From: Bacillus sp. NEB1478
Lineage (GTDB): Bacteria; Bacillota; Bacilli; Bacillales; Fictibacillaceae
Length of the DNA stretch: 64,000 nt
Assembly (NCBI RefSeq): GCF_031582965.1
Contig: NZ_CP134049.1
Span: forward strand, 2,790,001 to 2,854,000
Reading direction: 5' to 3'
Shown: in pieces, positions 17,637 to 25,377 of the stretch
How the letters are laid out: each line of letters starts with the position of its first letter
Numbering within the stretch: position 1 is the stretch's first letter
Notes under the pieces: generated by a model
The model's input: the letters and a program-made list of their open reading frames with translations, nothing else
Databases searched by the model: none
Told to the model about the DNA's origin: nothing
Made by a program: the position numbers and the translations under genes

Positions 17637-18506
17637 TTACTTCCTATTATCATTTAATGAAAAGCCAATATAAGTTAAGGCTTGCTCTAAATTAGCTCGA
17701 ATAATTACATCGTCAAACTCAATATTTGATTGAATAACCTTGATTGCCATTTCTGGTCTAATCCCTGTAAGAATTGGTGTAATTCCCAACAGTCTTAACG
17801 CTTTTACTAAATGTATTAAATAGTGGGCCACATCGTTATCAATATTGCTTACGCCAGATAAATCAATGACAAGATAATTCAGAGATAATGTTTGACTTCT
17901 ATTTAATACGATTTCCATTAGCATTTGAGCACGCGCTTCATATAAGTTTCCGATAATGGGCAAGATTGCGATACCCTTCACAACAGGAACAATCGGAACT
18001 GATAATTGATGGATAGCATTATTGGCCATATCTAGCTCGAGTATATATGTGAGCAACGAAGAAAATGTCTCGAACATATGAATGTGTTTATCGGTAAATT
18101 CAATAGATTTAGTATCTAGCCCGCAAATGGTTCCATAATTCTCCCCATTTTCAAAATAAACCGGTATTCCTATAAAGGAACCGCTGCCTAAATTTGCAGT
18201 TACATTTAAGTTTCTGGTTAATTCGTTCTGATTTATATCAGGGATCAATAAGGGGTTTCGGCCGTTATCTACAGATAGCTTGCAATACGTCTCATTAAAA
18301 GGTAATATACTTCCCTCTTCTAAAAGAACTTCCTCTCTATTAAACACTTTAATAATTTTATTCGTATGCTTATCATTTTTAGCAATAAATATAGTATTTA
18401 CATCAACGAATTCACTTATGAGCTGAAGAATACTTGTAGAGGCTTCTTCAATAGACTTAAACTTTGCAGGAACTAATTTCTCATAGTCAGTTAACTTTTC
18501 TTCCAT
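17637..18506 (-). CDS. GAF-STAS stressosome-like protein
   Basis: 289 residues. The N-terminal ~155 form a GAF domain (ASTSILQLISEFVDVNTIFIAKND, GSFIGIPVYFENGENYGTICGLD). It is linked by LSVPIVPV to a STAS domain (~165-285) with LPIIGNLYEARAQ, YLVIDLSGVSNIDNDVAHYL and PILTGIRPEMAIK. This differs from the helical sensor of the first RsbR-like protein at 13070, so the strain can probably mix sensors in its stressosome. GAF domains bind small ligands, nucleotides or chromophores. An AGAGG site precedes the ATG at a slightly long distance. Confidence 0.87.
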   Translation of the reverse strand: MEEKLTDYEKLVPAKFKSIEEASTSILQLISEFVDVNTIFIAKNDKHTNKIIKVFNREEVLLEEGSILPFNETYCKLSVDNGRNPLLIPDINQNELTRNLNVTANLGSGSFIGIPVYFENGENYGTICGLDTKSIEFTDKHIHMFETFSSLLTYILELDMANNAIHQLSVPIVPVVKGIAILPIIGNLYEARAQMLMEIVLNRSQTLSLNYLVIDLSGVSNIDNDVAHYLIHLVKALRLLGITPILTGIRPEMAIKVIQSNIEFDDVIIRANLEQALTYIGFSLNDNRK

Positions 18507-18653
18507 TTAATTGATTACCTCTTTACTCCATTTTTTGAATAATGATTATGTGATTCTCTACCAATTGTACCACTCTATTTATCATTTCAAACTATTGTTA
18601 CTTATTCGAAGAAATCGGGAATGAATGACTATGTTCATAAGGGAGTGATAACG

Positions 18654-19535
18654 ATGAAAAAAGCGATGATTATTTGTAATCCTTCTTCCGGAAAAGAAGA
18701 AGCAGAAAAAAATGTAGATCGTGTAAAAGAGATACTCATCAAAAAAGAATTCACAGTCGATTTGCGCATGACGGAAAAAGAAAGGGATGCCGAAAATTTT
18801 GCTAAGCTTGCTTGTCGAGAACGGTTTGATGTTGTCGTTTCGATGGGTGGAGATGGAACATTAAATGAAACGATAAATGGATTGGCCGAACAAGAGCATC
18901 GTCCGGAATTAGGCATTATTCCTTTAGGAACTGTGAACGATTTCGCTCGTGCCCTTCATATCCCGCTAGAGCCTGATCAAGCGATCGAGTTATTAACTGA
19001 AGGATATACGAGACCAGTAGATATAGGAAAAATAAACACAACTTATTTCATGAACATTGTTGCTGTTGGAGAAATTGCAGAAGCTTCGTTTTCTGTGTCT
19101 GCCAAACAAAAAACACTTCTTGGACCTCTAGCTTATTTTATTGAAGGGCTAAAAACCTTGACTTCAAACCATTCTTTCCCAATAAAACTTCAGCATGATA
19201 ACGGAACATGGGATGGTGAGGCATTGTTGATATTAGCGACTCTAACCAATTCAGTTGGAGGATTCGATAAAGCTGCACCTGACGCTAAAGTTGATGATGG
19301 ACATTTAAAATGCATTATCATTAAGGATGCATCTATTTTTCAAGTGATGAAGTTAACTGCATCACTCCTCAAAGGAGAACATATAAATCATGATTCAGTA
19401 GAATATATCAGTACATCTGCTATAAAAATTTCTTCTTCACATCCATTATGTTCAAATGTGGATGGTGATCAAGGGTGTGAACTGCCTCTAGAACTTCATG
19501 TCTTACCAGAGCATATACAAGTATTTGTGCCTTAG
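18654..19535 (+). CDS. Diacylglycerol/lipid kinase family protein
   Basis: 293 residues from the ATG at 18654 with AAGGGAGTG in front. The catalytic domain has the nucleotide loop MIICNPSSGKEEAE, the hallmark VVSMGGDGTLNETINGL near residue 65, and IPLGTVNDFARAL. The C-terminal beta domain has a Gly-rich turn and CSNVDGDQG. Members (DgkB, YegS, YtlR types) phosphorylate diacylglycerol or related lipids for membrane recycling. The gene is solitary and ends at a terminator. Confidence 0.9.
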   Translation: MKKAMIICNPSSGKEEAEKNVDRVKEILIKKEFTVDLRMTEKERDAENFAKLACRERFDVVVSMGGDGTLNETINGLAEQEHRPELGIIPLGTVNDFARALHIPLEPDQAIELLTEGYTRPVDIGKINTTYFMNIVAVGEIAEASFSVSAKQKTLLGPLAYFIEGLKTLTSNHSFPIKLQHDNGTWDGEALLILATLTNSVGGFDKAAPDAKVDDGHLKCIIIKDASIFQVMKLTASLLKGEHINHDSVEYISTSAIKISSSHPLCSNVDGDQGCELPLELHVLPEHIQVFVP

Positions 19536-19564
19536 GACTTATTTTTAAAACTGCAAAAAAAGAG

Positions 19565-19595
19565 AGACGTGCGATTCTTGACACGTCTTTTTTTA
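19565..19595 (+). terminator. Rho-independent terminator of the lipid kinase
   Basis: AGACGTG/CACGTCT stem (19565-19571, 19582-19588) followed by seven T. Confidence 0.85.
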
Positions 19596-19599
19596 AAAA

Positions 19600-19770
19600 T
19601 CAATAATCCAGTTTCTCTGCTGAAGCCCGCTGATGCTCTACTGATGAAGACAATCGTTCATTGTTCATCATCAAAGCTGTGATGAAAGCGAGTGCTGTCG
19701 GGATGAGCGCCCACAAGAATGTATATGTGATTGATGAGGATAGTGCTGCTGTAATTTTTTTATTTCTCAC
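19600..19770 (-). pseudogene. 3' remnant of an MFS-type transporter gene
   Basis: On the minus strand an open frame of about 55 codons reads TAALSSSITYTFLWALIPTA, then LAFITALMMNNERL, then a polar tail ending EKLDY and stop. This is the look of a final transmembrane helix and tail of a major-facilitator transporter. There is no start, ribosome site or upstream helices, so only the tail survives. It fills the space between the kinase terminator and the gene at 19885. Confidence 0.6.
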
Positions 19771-19884
19771 ATGTTCTCAAATCAGCTTGGACTCAAATTT
19801 AGGCTGTAAACAAGCTTCACTTCAGAGTTGTACAACATATGAATATTCTGAGTTCAGATTTTTGAGACAAGGAGGGAAACTTAT

Positions 19885-20268
19885 ATGTATAACAACAATC
19901 CGTATAACCATCACCACCAGCATTCTTATGAGGATTCAATGAATGTTGACCGTCCTGATGGATTTGAAGATGATGTGCCTTCTACTCCACCGCCGCAGCC
20001 GCTTACACAGCAGTTCGGCCAGCAAATCCCGCAAGGATTTTTTACAACTCAGGCACAATCTTATCAAATTCGATCCATGATATGCCGCTGTTTAGGGAAT
20101 TGGGGATTATTAGGTCTACGTTTCCAAGGACCTTTCGGGCGTGAAATCTGGTTTTATCCAACGGATGTACGGCGTAATAATGTATCAGGTTACACGTGGC
20201 AAAACGGCAGACGTCAGCGTGTTCGTTACAATTACTCTCAAATTCGTAACTTTCTGTGCTTTGGTTAA
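19885..20268 (+). CDS. Unknown protein, Asn/His/Pro-rich N-terminus, possible spore-coat type
   Basis: 127 residues with AAGGAGGG in front. The first ~50 are low complexity (MYNNNPYNHHHQHSYEDSM, PPPQPLTQQFGQQIPQGFF). The rest is a compact, Cys-containing basic domain (MICRCLGNWGLLGLRFQGPF, GYTWQNGRRQRVRYNYSQI). No signal peptide or membrane helix. Such Asn/His/Gln/Tyr-rich small proteins often belong to Bacillus spore coats, but I cannot place this one in a named family. A terminator follows immediately. Confidence 0.75.
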   Translation: MYNNNPYNHHHQHSYEDSMNVDRPDGFEDDVPSTPPPQPLTQQFGQQIPQGFFTTQAQSYQIRSMICRCLGNWGLLGLRFQGPFGREIWFYPTDVRRNNVSGYTWQNGRRQRVRYNYSQIRNFLCFG

Positions 20269-20274
20269 ACAAGA

Positions 20275-20309
20275 AAAAAACCGCTCTCAATTTAAGAGAA
20301 CGGTTTTTT
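20275..20309. terminator. Bidirectional terminator
   Basis: AAAAAACCG and CGGTTTTTT arms with TCTC/GAGA inner pairs, between convergent genes. Confidence 0.85.
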
Positions 20310-20324
20310 GTGTTTATTGCCTGC

Positions 20325-20759
20325 TTATAAAATATCACCAAGGATGCCATCTAAGATACCTTCATCATCTACGTCATCGTGATGATTCCAGTTATCGTTG
20401 TCATCCCAATTATCGTTATCCTCATCCAAAATATTTTCGAGATCAAGATTTGCATCAAGATTCAAGTCTAAACGTGAGCTGTCTTCATCACTCCAGCCAT
20501 TGTCCATTGCCCATTGCTGCAATTCATCTTCTGACATACTTTCGGCTTTCGCCCAAGCCTGAAGATCAGCTTCTTCCCAATCATTTGATTTTGCCCAGCC
20601 TTCGAATTCTGCTTTTGAAACGTTGTCCCCGTTTTCAATCGCAGCGTTCAGTTTTGTGCTGAGATCTACAGATGTGCCGTTATCGTGAGCAAAGGCTGCT
20701 GTACTTCCTCCTAATGCCAATCCCACTGCTAGTCCTGTAGTTGCAAGCTTTTTCATCAT
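20325..20759 (-). CDS. Secreted acidic protein of unknown function
   Basis: 144 residues. MMKKLATTGLAVGLALGGSTAAFA is a clear signal peptide. The mature part has helical repeats of the form AxxxGWAKSND and DLQAWAKAESMSEDELQQWA, each with a conserved Trp in an acidic frame. It ends in a very acidic tail rich in Asp, Asn and Trp (NDNWDDNDNWNHHDDVDDEG) that could bind cations. No family recognised. The ribosome site ACAGGAGTG lies 11 bases before the tandem ATG ATG. The gene has its own terminator. Confidence 0.75.
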   Translation of the reverse strand: MMKKLATTGLAVGLALGGSTAAFAHDNGTSVDLSTKLNAAIENGDNVSKAEFEGWAKSNDWEEADLQAWAKAESMSEDELQQWAMDNGWSDEDSSRLDLNLDANLDLENILDEDNDNWDDNDNWNHHDDVDDEGILDGILGDIL

Positions 20760-20981
20760 GATTCATCACACTCCTGTAATTTTTTTTCTTGCACTAAGCT
20801 AACGGAGCGGATGGCGAATCGGATCAGTTTAATTGTAAATATAAGGCTATAGGAGTGGTTAAATTCAATAAATTTCCTGATGTATAGTAGATTTGCAGTC
20901 CTTTAACACACTATTAAATGTATTTTTATGGTAAGTTTAATTAAAAAAGAATGAAACTCTACATATCAAAGGAGACAAAAT

Positions 20982-21434
20982 ATGAACACAGCAGCACAAA
21001 AGTATTGGGATGACTTTTGGGAAAGTGAAGGTAAGAATAAACCGGCGTCGGTAAGCGCGTGGCAATTCGGAGCTGAACCTGATCATTTAGCTCAATTAGT
21101 TATAGATGGTGTTAAAACTGCCACTTGTTCTGGCTTAATTTTTTATGAAATGGAAAACGAACCTCTGCCTTCCGTTGGAGATTATAGCATCATATTAAGC
21201 AGCAAAGACGTGCCTCTTGCCATTATCAAAACAACAGAGGTAAAAACAATGCCCATGAATGAAGTCCCTGAAGATTTCGCAGTTGCAGAAGGCGAAGGCG
21301 ACAGATCATATCGATATTGGAAAGAAGCTCATGTAGCGTTCTTTACTGCAGAATTAAGTAAAATGGGGCTCGAATTTTCAGAAGAAATGTTGCTTGTTTG
21401 TGAGCGATTTAAATTAATAGATGTAAAATTATAA
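20982..21434 (+). CDS. ASCH-domain protein
   Basis: 150 residues with AAAGGAG in front. ASCH fold: AWQFGAEPDHLAQLVIDGVKTATCSG holds the GxKxxT-type signature, followed by PSVGDYSIILSSKDVPLAIIKTTEV and the acidic EGEGDRSYRYWKEAH. The domain is related to PUA and is thought to bind RNA or nucleotides; some members are amidohydrolases of modified cytidines. It is a single gene with a terminator directly after the stop. Confidence 0.9.
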   Translation: MNTAAQKYWDDFWESEGKNKPASVSAWQFGAEPDHLAQLVIDGVKTATCSGLIFYEMENEPLPSVGDYSIILSSKDVPLAIIKTTEVKTMPMNEVPEDFAVAEGEGDRSYRYWKEAHVAFFTAELSKMGLEFSEEMLLVCERFKLIDVKL

Positions 21435-21437
21435 ATA

Positions 21438-21466
21438 GACCGCCTTTCGAGAAGGCGGTCCATTTT
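21438..21466 (+). terminator. Rho-independent terminator of the ASCH gene
   Basis: GACCGCCTT/GAAGGCGGTC hairpin with a TCGA loop, then CATTTTC. The 150 bp after it show nothing recognisable. Confidence 0.8.
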
Positions 21467-21614
21467 CTGTTAGTTGACGGTAAACCTTAATAATGCGCGC
21501 TAGAATATATACATCAAATCTACTTATTCTTTCGTAAAAATAACATAGTACAGTATTCAGAATAAATTTTAATGAGTAACTTGTTTATGGTAGTCACCCT
21601 GTCTTAGTAAATAT

Positions 21615-22004
21615 TTAGCTTTTGGGAAAATTCAGCTGCCAGGAAACCCCGAATTTATCTTGCAGCCATCCAAATTTCGCACTAAATGGAGACTCGCCGA
21701 GCGGCATAAGGACCGTACCTTCTTCTGATAGTTTCTCAAATAAACGATCGATTTCTTCTTCTGATTCACAGTCAACATATAGGGACATCGAAGGGGTAAA
21801 ATTGAAATCATGGTCCACCGTGCTGTCGATGCACATAAACTTCTGTCCCTTTAAGGTAAAGATTGCGTGCAGTACTGTCCCGTCTTGTTGGTGCATAACT
21901 TTTGTGATCTCACCATCTTCAAACAAAGTTGTATATAGATTCATAGCTTCCTCAGCTTGTCCTGTAAACATTAAAAACGTTGTAATCTTTTGATTTGCCT
22001 TCAT
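21615..22004 (-). CDS. VOC family protein, PhnB-like
   Basis: 129 residues from the ATG at 22004, with AAGGAG in front; the longer frame to 22058 begins before this site. Typical PhnB/3-dmu-9_3-mt fold: ITTFLMFTGQAEEAMNLYTTLFEDG at the start, LKGQKFMCIDS, and the closing motif GWLQDKFGVSWQLNFP. Family members are small dimeric proteins of mostly unknown role, some acting on antibiotics. It stands alone. Confidence 0.88.
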   Translation of the reverse strand: MKANQKITTFLMFTGQAEEAMNLYTTLFEDGEITKVMHQQDGTVLHAIFTLKGQKFMCIDSTVDHDFNFTPSMSLYVDCESEEEIDRLFEKLSEEGTVLMPLGESPFSAKFGWLQDKFGVSWQLNFPKS

Positions 22005-22176
22005 GTTGATCATCTCCTTATTAACCTTTTGGGTTCTAGTTAGCTTCGATATTTTCATTCAATAACCTTCAAAAAAGTTTAAACAGAACTCGAATTGAGC
22101 AATTTCCAATCTTTGCATTTTCCCCCTTTAGATATACACTATCCATATTAATGAAGATAAGGAGTGGTCGATTGGC

Positions 22177-22455
22177 ATGCTGAGGGATTTTATTGATTTT
22201 ATGTTTGATTTATTTTCTAATGGTAATTTCACAGGACTCGATACACGAAGAATCGATGCCCATATTGATGAGCTGAAAACCTATGATTGGTTTAATAGGC
22301 TTTATCATGATGAAAAATATAGAAAATTCTTTTTTACGAATGTTCATGTTCGGAAATATTTACAGAGCAAACGCCGCGTTAATAAAATCATTGATAACAC
22401 TAAAGCCCGTGAGAAATTTATTATATTCCTCGAAAAACAATCGAAAAAAGGATAG
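22177..22455 (+). CDS. Unknown small basic protein, 92 residues
   Basis: ATG at 22177 preceded by AAGGAGTGG. The protein (MLRDFIDFMFDLFSNGNFTG...LEKQSKKG) is rich in Arg, Lys, Phe and Tyr, without a signal peptide or membrane helix, and probably helical. I recognise no family. The last base of its stop codon is the first base of a 24-bp palindromic repeat, so that repeat probably serves as its terminator or has inserted exactly at the gene end. Confidence 0.6.
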   Translation: MLRDFIDFMFDLFSNGNFTGLDTRRIDAHIDELKTYDWFNRLYHDEKYRKFFFTNVHVRKYLQSKRRVNKIIDNTKAREKFIIFLEKQSKKG

Positions 22456-22478
22456 GGGTCTGTCCCGGGACAGACCCC
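22455..22478. repeat. 24-bp perfect palindrome, copy 1 of 2
   Basis: Half-site GGGGTCTGTCCC followed by its exact reverse complement. The same 24 bases occur at 39879-39902. Both copies are intergenic. Copy 1 starts at the final base of a stop codon. Confidence 0.9.
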
Positions 22479-22513
22479 CTACAATTTTACGGTAGTGTTT
22501 TTTTATTTTTGCA

Positions 22514-22606
22514 CGTTTCCTAAATTGGCTGTAAAGTTCACATAAACTCCGGATTTTTCCACATACCGGAGCTATTTCCACTCCTAAAACTACCTCATTT
22601 CCACAT
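22514..22606 (-). repeat. Intergenic array B: GTGGAAAT-type units, loosely 21-bp spaced
   Basis: On the minus strand GTGGAA motifs start opposite 22557, 22576 and 22599 (spacings 19 and 23), with a weaker related site near 22517. The motif matches the units of arrays E and H. It fills much of the gap 22479-22698, which holds no gene. Confidence 0.4.
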
Positions 22607-22698
22607 AAAAACGTTTTACAGAGAACAATCGTGAGAAGGAATTTTGAGAATCAAATGGAATATGGAATTTGCCGGTATTTAGTGTACAGGAGGAAAAT

Positions 22699-23148
22699 AT
22701 GGATTACAAGATTGAAGTTAGTTTAGAAGAAAACAATGAATTCGCAGCTTTTTTGGGCAGTCAAATTAAAGAATTTAATAATGAAAATTCATTTCATCAT
22801 AAAGAGTCAAGAAAAATTGGCGCCGTCCAGCCTATTCACATTATAGTGACGGATGAAAACCAAAAATGGCTGGGTGGGATATCAGCGAGGATTTATTGGA
22901 ATTGGCTGGAGATCGACCACTTTTGGTTTAGTGAACAGCTTCGCGGCAAAGGGATTGGCCAAACCTTATTAAAGAAGACTGAAGAAATTGCAGTTAAAAA
23001 AGGTGCTGTAAAGGCATTGTTATCCACTTTTAATTTCCAGGCACGAACCTTTTATGAAAAATACGGTTATAAGGTTGTTGGTAAAATTGAAGACTACCCT
23101 CCAGGCAGCACGTTTTATACGATGGTAAAACCGTTAAAGGAAGTGTGA
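22699..23148 (+). CDS. GNAT N-acetyltransferase
   Basis: 149 residues from the ATG at 22699 with AGGAGG in front; the longer frame to 22669 is rejected. Core GNAT features: the acetyl-CoA loop FSEQLRGKGIGQTLLKKTEEIA (Q/R-x-x-G-x-G/A) and the C-terminal FNFQARTFYEKYGYKVVGKI. The acceptor is unknown. The next gene begins 3 bp after its stop, so the two are translationally linked. Confidence 0.9.
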   Translation: MDYKIEVSLEENNEFAAFLGSQIKEFNNENSFHHKESRKIGAVQPIHIIVTDENQKWLGGISARIYWNWLEIDHFWFSEQLRGKGIGQTLLKKTEEIAVKKGAVKALLSTFNFQARTFYEKYGYKVVGKIEDYPPGSTFYTMVKPLKEV

Positions 23149-23151
23149 TTT

Positions 23152-23991
23152 TTGTATAATTCATTAAAAAGCAATGAGAAGACCCTTGCCAATTTACGGG
23201 CTGATTGTGAAAATTGTTTTGGTTTATGCTGTGTAGCACTGCCATATGCAAAATCAGCTGATTTTCCATTCAATAAAGATAGCGGTACGCCATGCCGTAA
23301 TTTACAGACTGATTACCGTTGCAGCATCCATCAAGATCTTAGAAAAAATGGATTTCGCGGTTGTACTTCCTATGATTGCTTTGGAGCTGGCCAAAAGGTT
23401 TCTCGAGTTACTTTCAAAGGAAACGATTGGCGGGATAACCCCGAATCAGCAAAAACAATGTTTGATATACTGCCAATCATGCAGCAGCTCCATGAGATGC
23501 TCTACTATTTATATGAGGCGCTGCAATTAGATGATGCCAAGCCTATCCATCCACAATTGGAGGCTGTATTTGAAGAAACGGAAAAACTAACGATGTTAGG
23601 TCCAGAGGCGATATTTGCCTTGGACATACCTGTCCATAGAGTCATTGTAAATGAGCTGCTTTTACAAACAAGTAAATTAGTGCGATCTAAAGTATCCGTA
23701 AACAAAGGCTGGAACAGAGGCAGGGATTTGATTGGAGCTAAGTTACGAGGTGCTGAACTTAGAGGTGCTAACTTGAGAGGGGCATTGGTAATCGCTGCTG
23801 ATTTAAGGCAAGCAGATATGAGGAATGCTGATTTAATCGGCGCTGACTTTAGAGATGCGGATCTTAGTGGAGCTGATTTAACCGGAAGTATCTTTCTCAC
23901 CCAAGCTCAAGTGAACTCGGCTAGAGGAGATAAATATACGAAATTACCTCCTGCACTTCGAGTACCTAATCACTGGCTAATAGAAGTTTAA
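23152..23991 (+). CDS. Cys-rich domain fused to pentapeptide repeats
   Basis: 279 residues from a TTG with AAGGAAGTG in front. The first ~85 residues hold eight Cys (CENCFGLCCV, PCRNL, RCSIH, GCTSYDCFG), suggesting a metal or Fe-S site of the YkgJ/CxxCxxxCC type. A helical stretch follows (~95-185). Residues ~190-250 form pentapeptide repeats A(D/N)LxG (GAKLRGAELRGANLRGAL, DLIGADFRDADLSGADLTG), a right-handed square helix. Some pentapeptide proteins mimic DNA and protect gyrase; the short run of about twelve repeats here makes that only a possibility. It is coupled to the acetyltransferase in front. Confidence 0.85.
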   Translation: MYNSLKSNEKTLANLRADCENCFGLCCVALPYAKSADFPFNKDSGTPCRNLQTDYRCSIHQDLRKNGFRGCTSYDCFGAGQKVSRVTFKGNDWRDNPESAKTMFDILPIMQQLHEMLYYLYEALQLDDAKPIHPQLEAVFEETEKLTMLGPEAIFALDIPVHRVIVNELLLQTSKLVRSKVSVNKGWNRGRDLIGAKLRGAELRGANLRGALVIAADLRQADMRNADLIGADFRDADLSGADLTGSIFLTQAQVNSARGDKYTKLPPALRVPNHWLIEV

Positions 23992-24025
23992 TAGATTTGA
24001 TTAGTAAAAAGAGAAAGGTGATTAA

Positions 24026-24355
24026 ATGAAAAAGTTTTTCTTTTTGATTTGCCTCGTTTTCTTGGTGTTTGGGGCATATTCTTTCATCAACCATTATTTC
24101 TTATAGGAGGATGCGGATTTCCCGCAATTTTTTTCTTATAACAATCAGGAGTATGTGAGTAAAGGCTCTTTTATTCAAACTAGTGATCCTCGGCCAAAAC
24201 CTAATTTCGAACCTACAACTGTACAACTAAAAGGTGATAAATATGGTTTGTTAAATGGCGGAAGAGTCTTTGAAAATAGTAAAACAAGCGAAATTTATGT
24301 AGAAAAAGACCGTGCAGATCCATCCAGATATATTCTTTATATAATAAAAAAATGA
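24026..24355 (+). pseudogene. Small exported/membrane protein split by an in-frame amber codon
   Basis: ATG at 24026 (GAAAGGTG in front) begins a 110-codon frame with one TAG at codon 27. Before it comes MKKFFFLICLVFLVFGAYSF, a membrane anchor or signal peptide. After it the frame continues EDADFPQFFSYNNQEYVSKG through KGDKYGLLNGGRVFENSKTS to a natural TAA stop. All other codons are intact, so the change looks recent. A GTG at 24155 with AGGAG in front could restart translation of the last 66 residues without the anchor. Family unknown. Confidence 0.72.
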
Positions 24356-24391
24356 AGACCGACCCATATATAGGGGCGACCTTCGTTTTAT
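24354..24391 (+). terminator. Possible terminator
   Basis: GAAG..CCC and GGG..CTTC arms with mismatches followed by GTTTTATT, just past the stop at 24355. Confidence 0.45.
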
Positions 24392-24417
24392 TAGATTTAT
24401 AGAAAGGACAATCTTCA

Positions 24418-24501
24418 TTTGTTGGATCACTGCCTACGTTTGTTGAACCATACCCTTCATTTGTTGGACTACAGCCTACGTTTGTTGGACCATGCCCCTC
24501 A
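24418..24501. repeat. Intergenic array C: four exact 21-bp units abutting a stop codon
   Basis: TTTGTTGGA or TTTGTTGAA starts at 24418, 24439, 24460 and 24481, all spaced 21. Units 1 and 3 end in GCCTACG and units 2 and 4 in CC(T/C)TCA, giving a 42-bp higher-order period. The array runs directly into the stop codon of the APH gene at 24502. In one minus-strand frame it reads as 7-residue repeats (PTNEG, PTNVG), but no start or family supports translation. Confidence 0.85.
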
Positions 24502-25359
24502 TTACTCTCCCTTAAGCACAATGTCCTTCCAATAACTCCAAGCTCGTAAATATTCTTCTAAATCGTCAGGATGATGTCTGACACAGGTTGCGATTCTAAA
24601 GAATAATCCGATCAGCACCTCTTCATACAAGAACTTGTCATCACGACTATTATTTTTTAAATGACTCACTGCCGTATTGATTGTTTCTTTAGTTAAATCA
24701 TCCGGTGAGGAGCAAAATGCATAAATGAGATCGTAAAGTGGTTCTCCATAAACAGGAGTTGGGTCGATCACACCGCATAATTTCCGATCATCGAAAATAA
24801 AGTTGTGTACGCCGCAATCACCATGAAGTAAATAAGGTTCCTTTTTTTTGCTTTTCCTATTCGGGCTTTTAACCAGTTTACCAACTATGTCGAGGTCTTC
24901 TTTTTGCAAATGAGAATCTAATGTTTTACTTGCCTCCATGAATCTTTGTTCTAAAAAGGCTTGCCATGAATCCACTACTTCATCTGCCCAGCCCCAGCCT
25001 TCTGAATCAGATACGGGCTGATAATGATTGATTAGGTCATGCACCAGGTCAAATAACAGCTCGTTTTTCTTGCTGCGGTTATAGTGAACGGAGCCAGGGA
25101 TAAACGAATAAACAATATAATGGAACGAAGGATCCACATATACAAGCTTCGGCAACAAACTGAGTTGCTTATAAAAATTCAGGAAATTTGACTCCTCTTC
25201 CAGTACGTGCGGTTCATTCATTTTAATCACAAATTTTGTATTCTCATCCTTGCAAAGATATAACTTGCTCGTTGTTCCTCCGCTTAGCTGTTCATATTGA
25301 ATGTGATGCTGCAGCTTACCTTTATCTGTTAAATCTTTTATAATCTCTTGTATGTTCAT
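24502..25359 (-). CDS. Aminoglycoside/choline-kinase-like phosphotransferase (APH family)
   Basis: 285 residues with a protein-kinase-like fold: N-terminal lobe with LSGGTTSKLYLCKDENTKFVIKMN, catalytic loop YLLHGDCGVHNFIFDDRKL (Asp in HGD), and metal-binding VIDPTPVYGEPLYDLIYAF, the counterpart of the DFG Asp. Such enzymes phosphorylate hydroxyls on antibiotics, sugars or amino alcohols. It is the last gene of a one-strand cluster of NUDIX and GNAT genes, 18 bp behind a RimJ-type acetyltransferase. Whether it acts on a drug cannot be told from sequence. Confidence 0.88.
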   Translation of the reverse strand: MNIQEIIKDLTDKGKLQHHIQYEQLSGGTTSKLYLCKDENTKFVIKMNEPHVLEEESNFLNFYKQLSLLPKLVYVDPSFHYIVYSFIPGSVHYNRSKKNELLFDLVHDLINHYQPVSDSEGWGWADEVVDSWQAFLEQRFMEASKTLDSHLQKEDLDIVGKLVKSPNRKSKKKEPYLLHGDCGVHNFIFDDRKLCGVIDPTPVYGEPLYDLIYAFCSSPDDLTKETINTAVSHLKNNSRDDKFLYEEVLIGLFFRIATCVRHHPDDLEEYLRAWSYWKDIVLKGE

Positions 25360-25377
25360 TTTTTGCTTACCTACTTT

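Noticed and set aside
19661..19884. 93-codon plus-strand frame before the gene at 19885
   Set aside because: No ribosome site; it runs antisense through the MFS remnant and overlaps the real start in another frame.
24418..24501. Array C as a CRISPR array
   Set aside because: Units are only 21 bp with no constant repeat and unique spacer split, and no cas genes are in the window.
24213..24521. 102-codon minus-strand frame through array C with 7-residue repeats
   Set aside because: It starts after the APH stop, lacks a ribosome site and reads antisense through the gene at 24026; the repeat peptide is explained by the 21-bp period.
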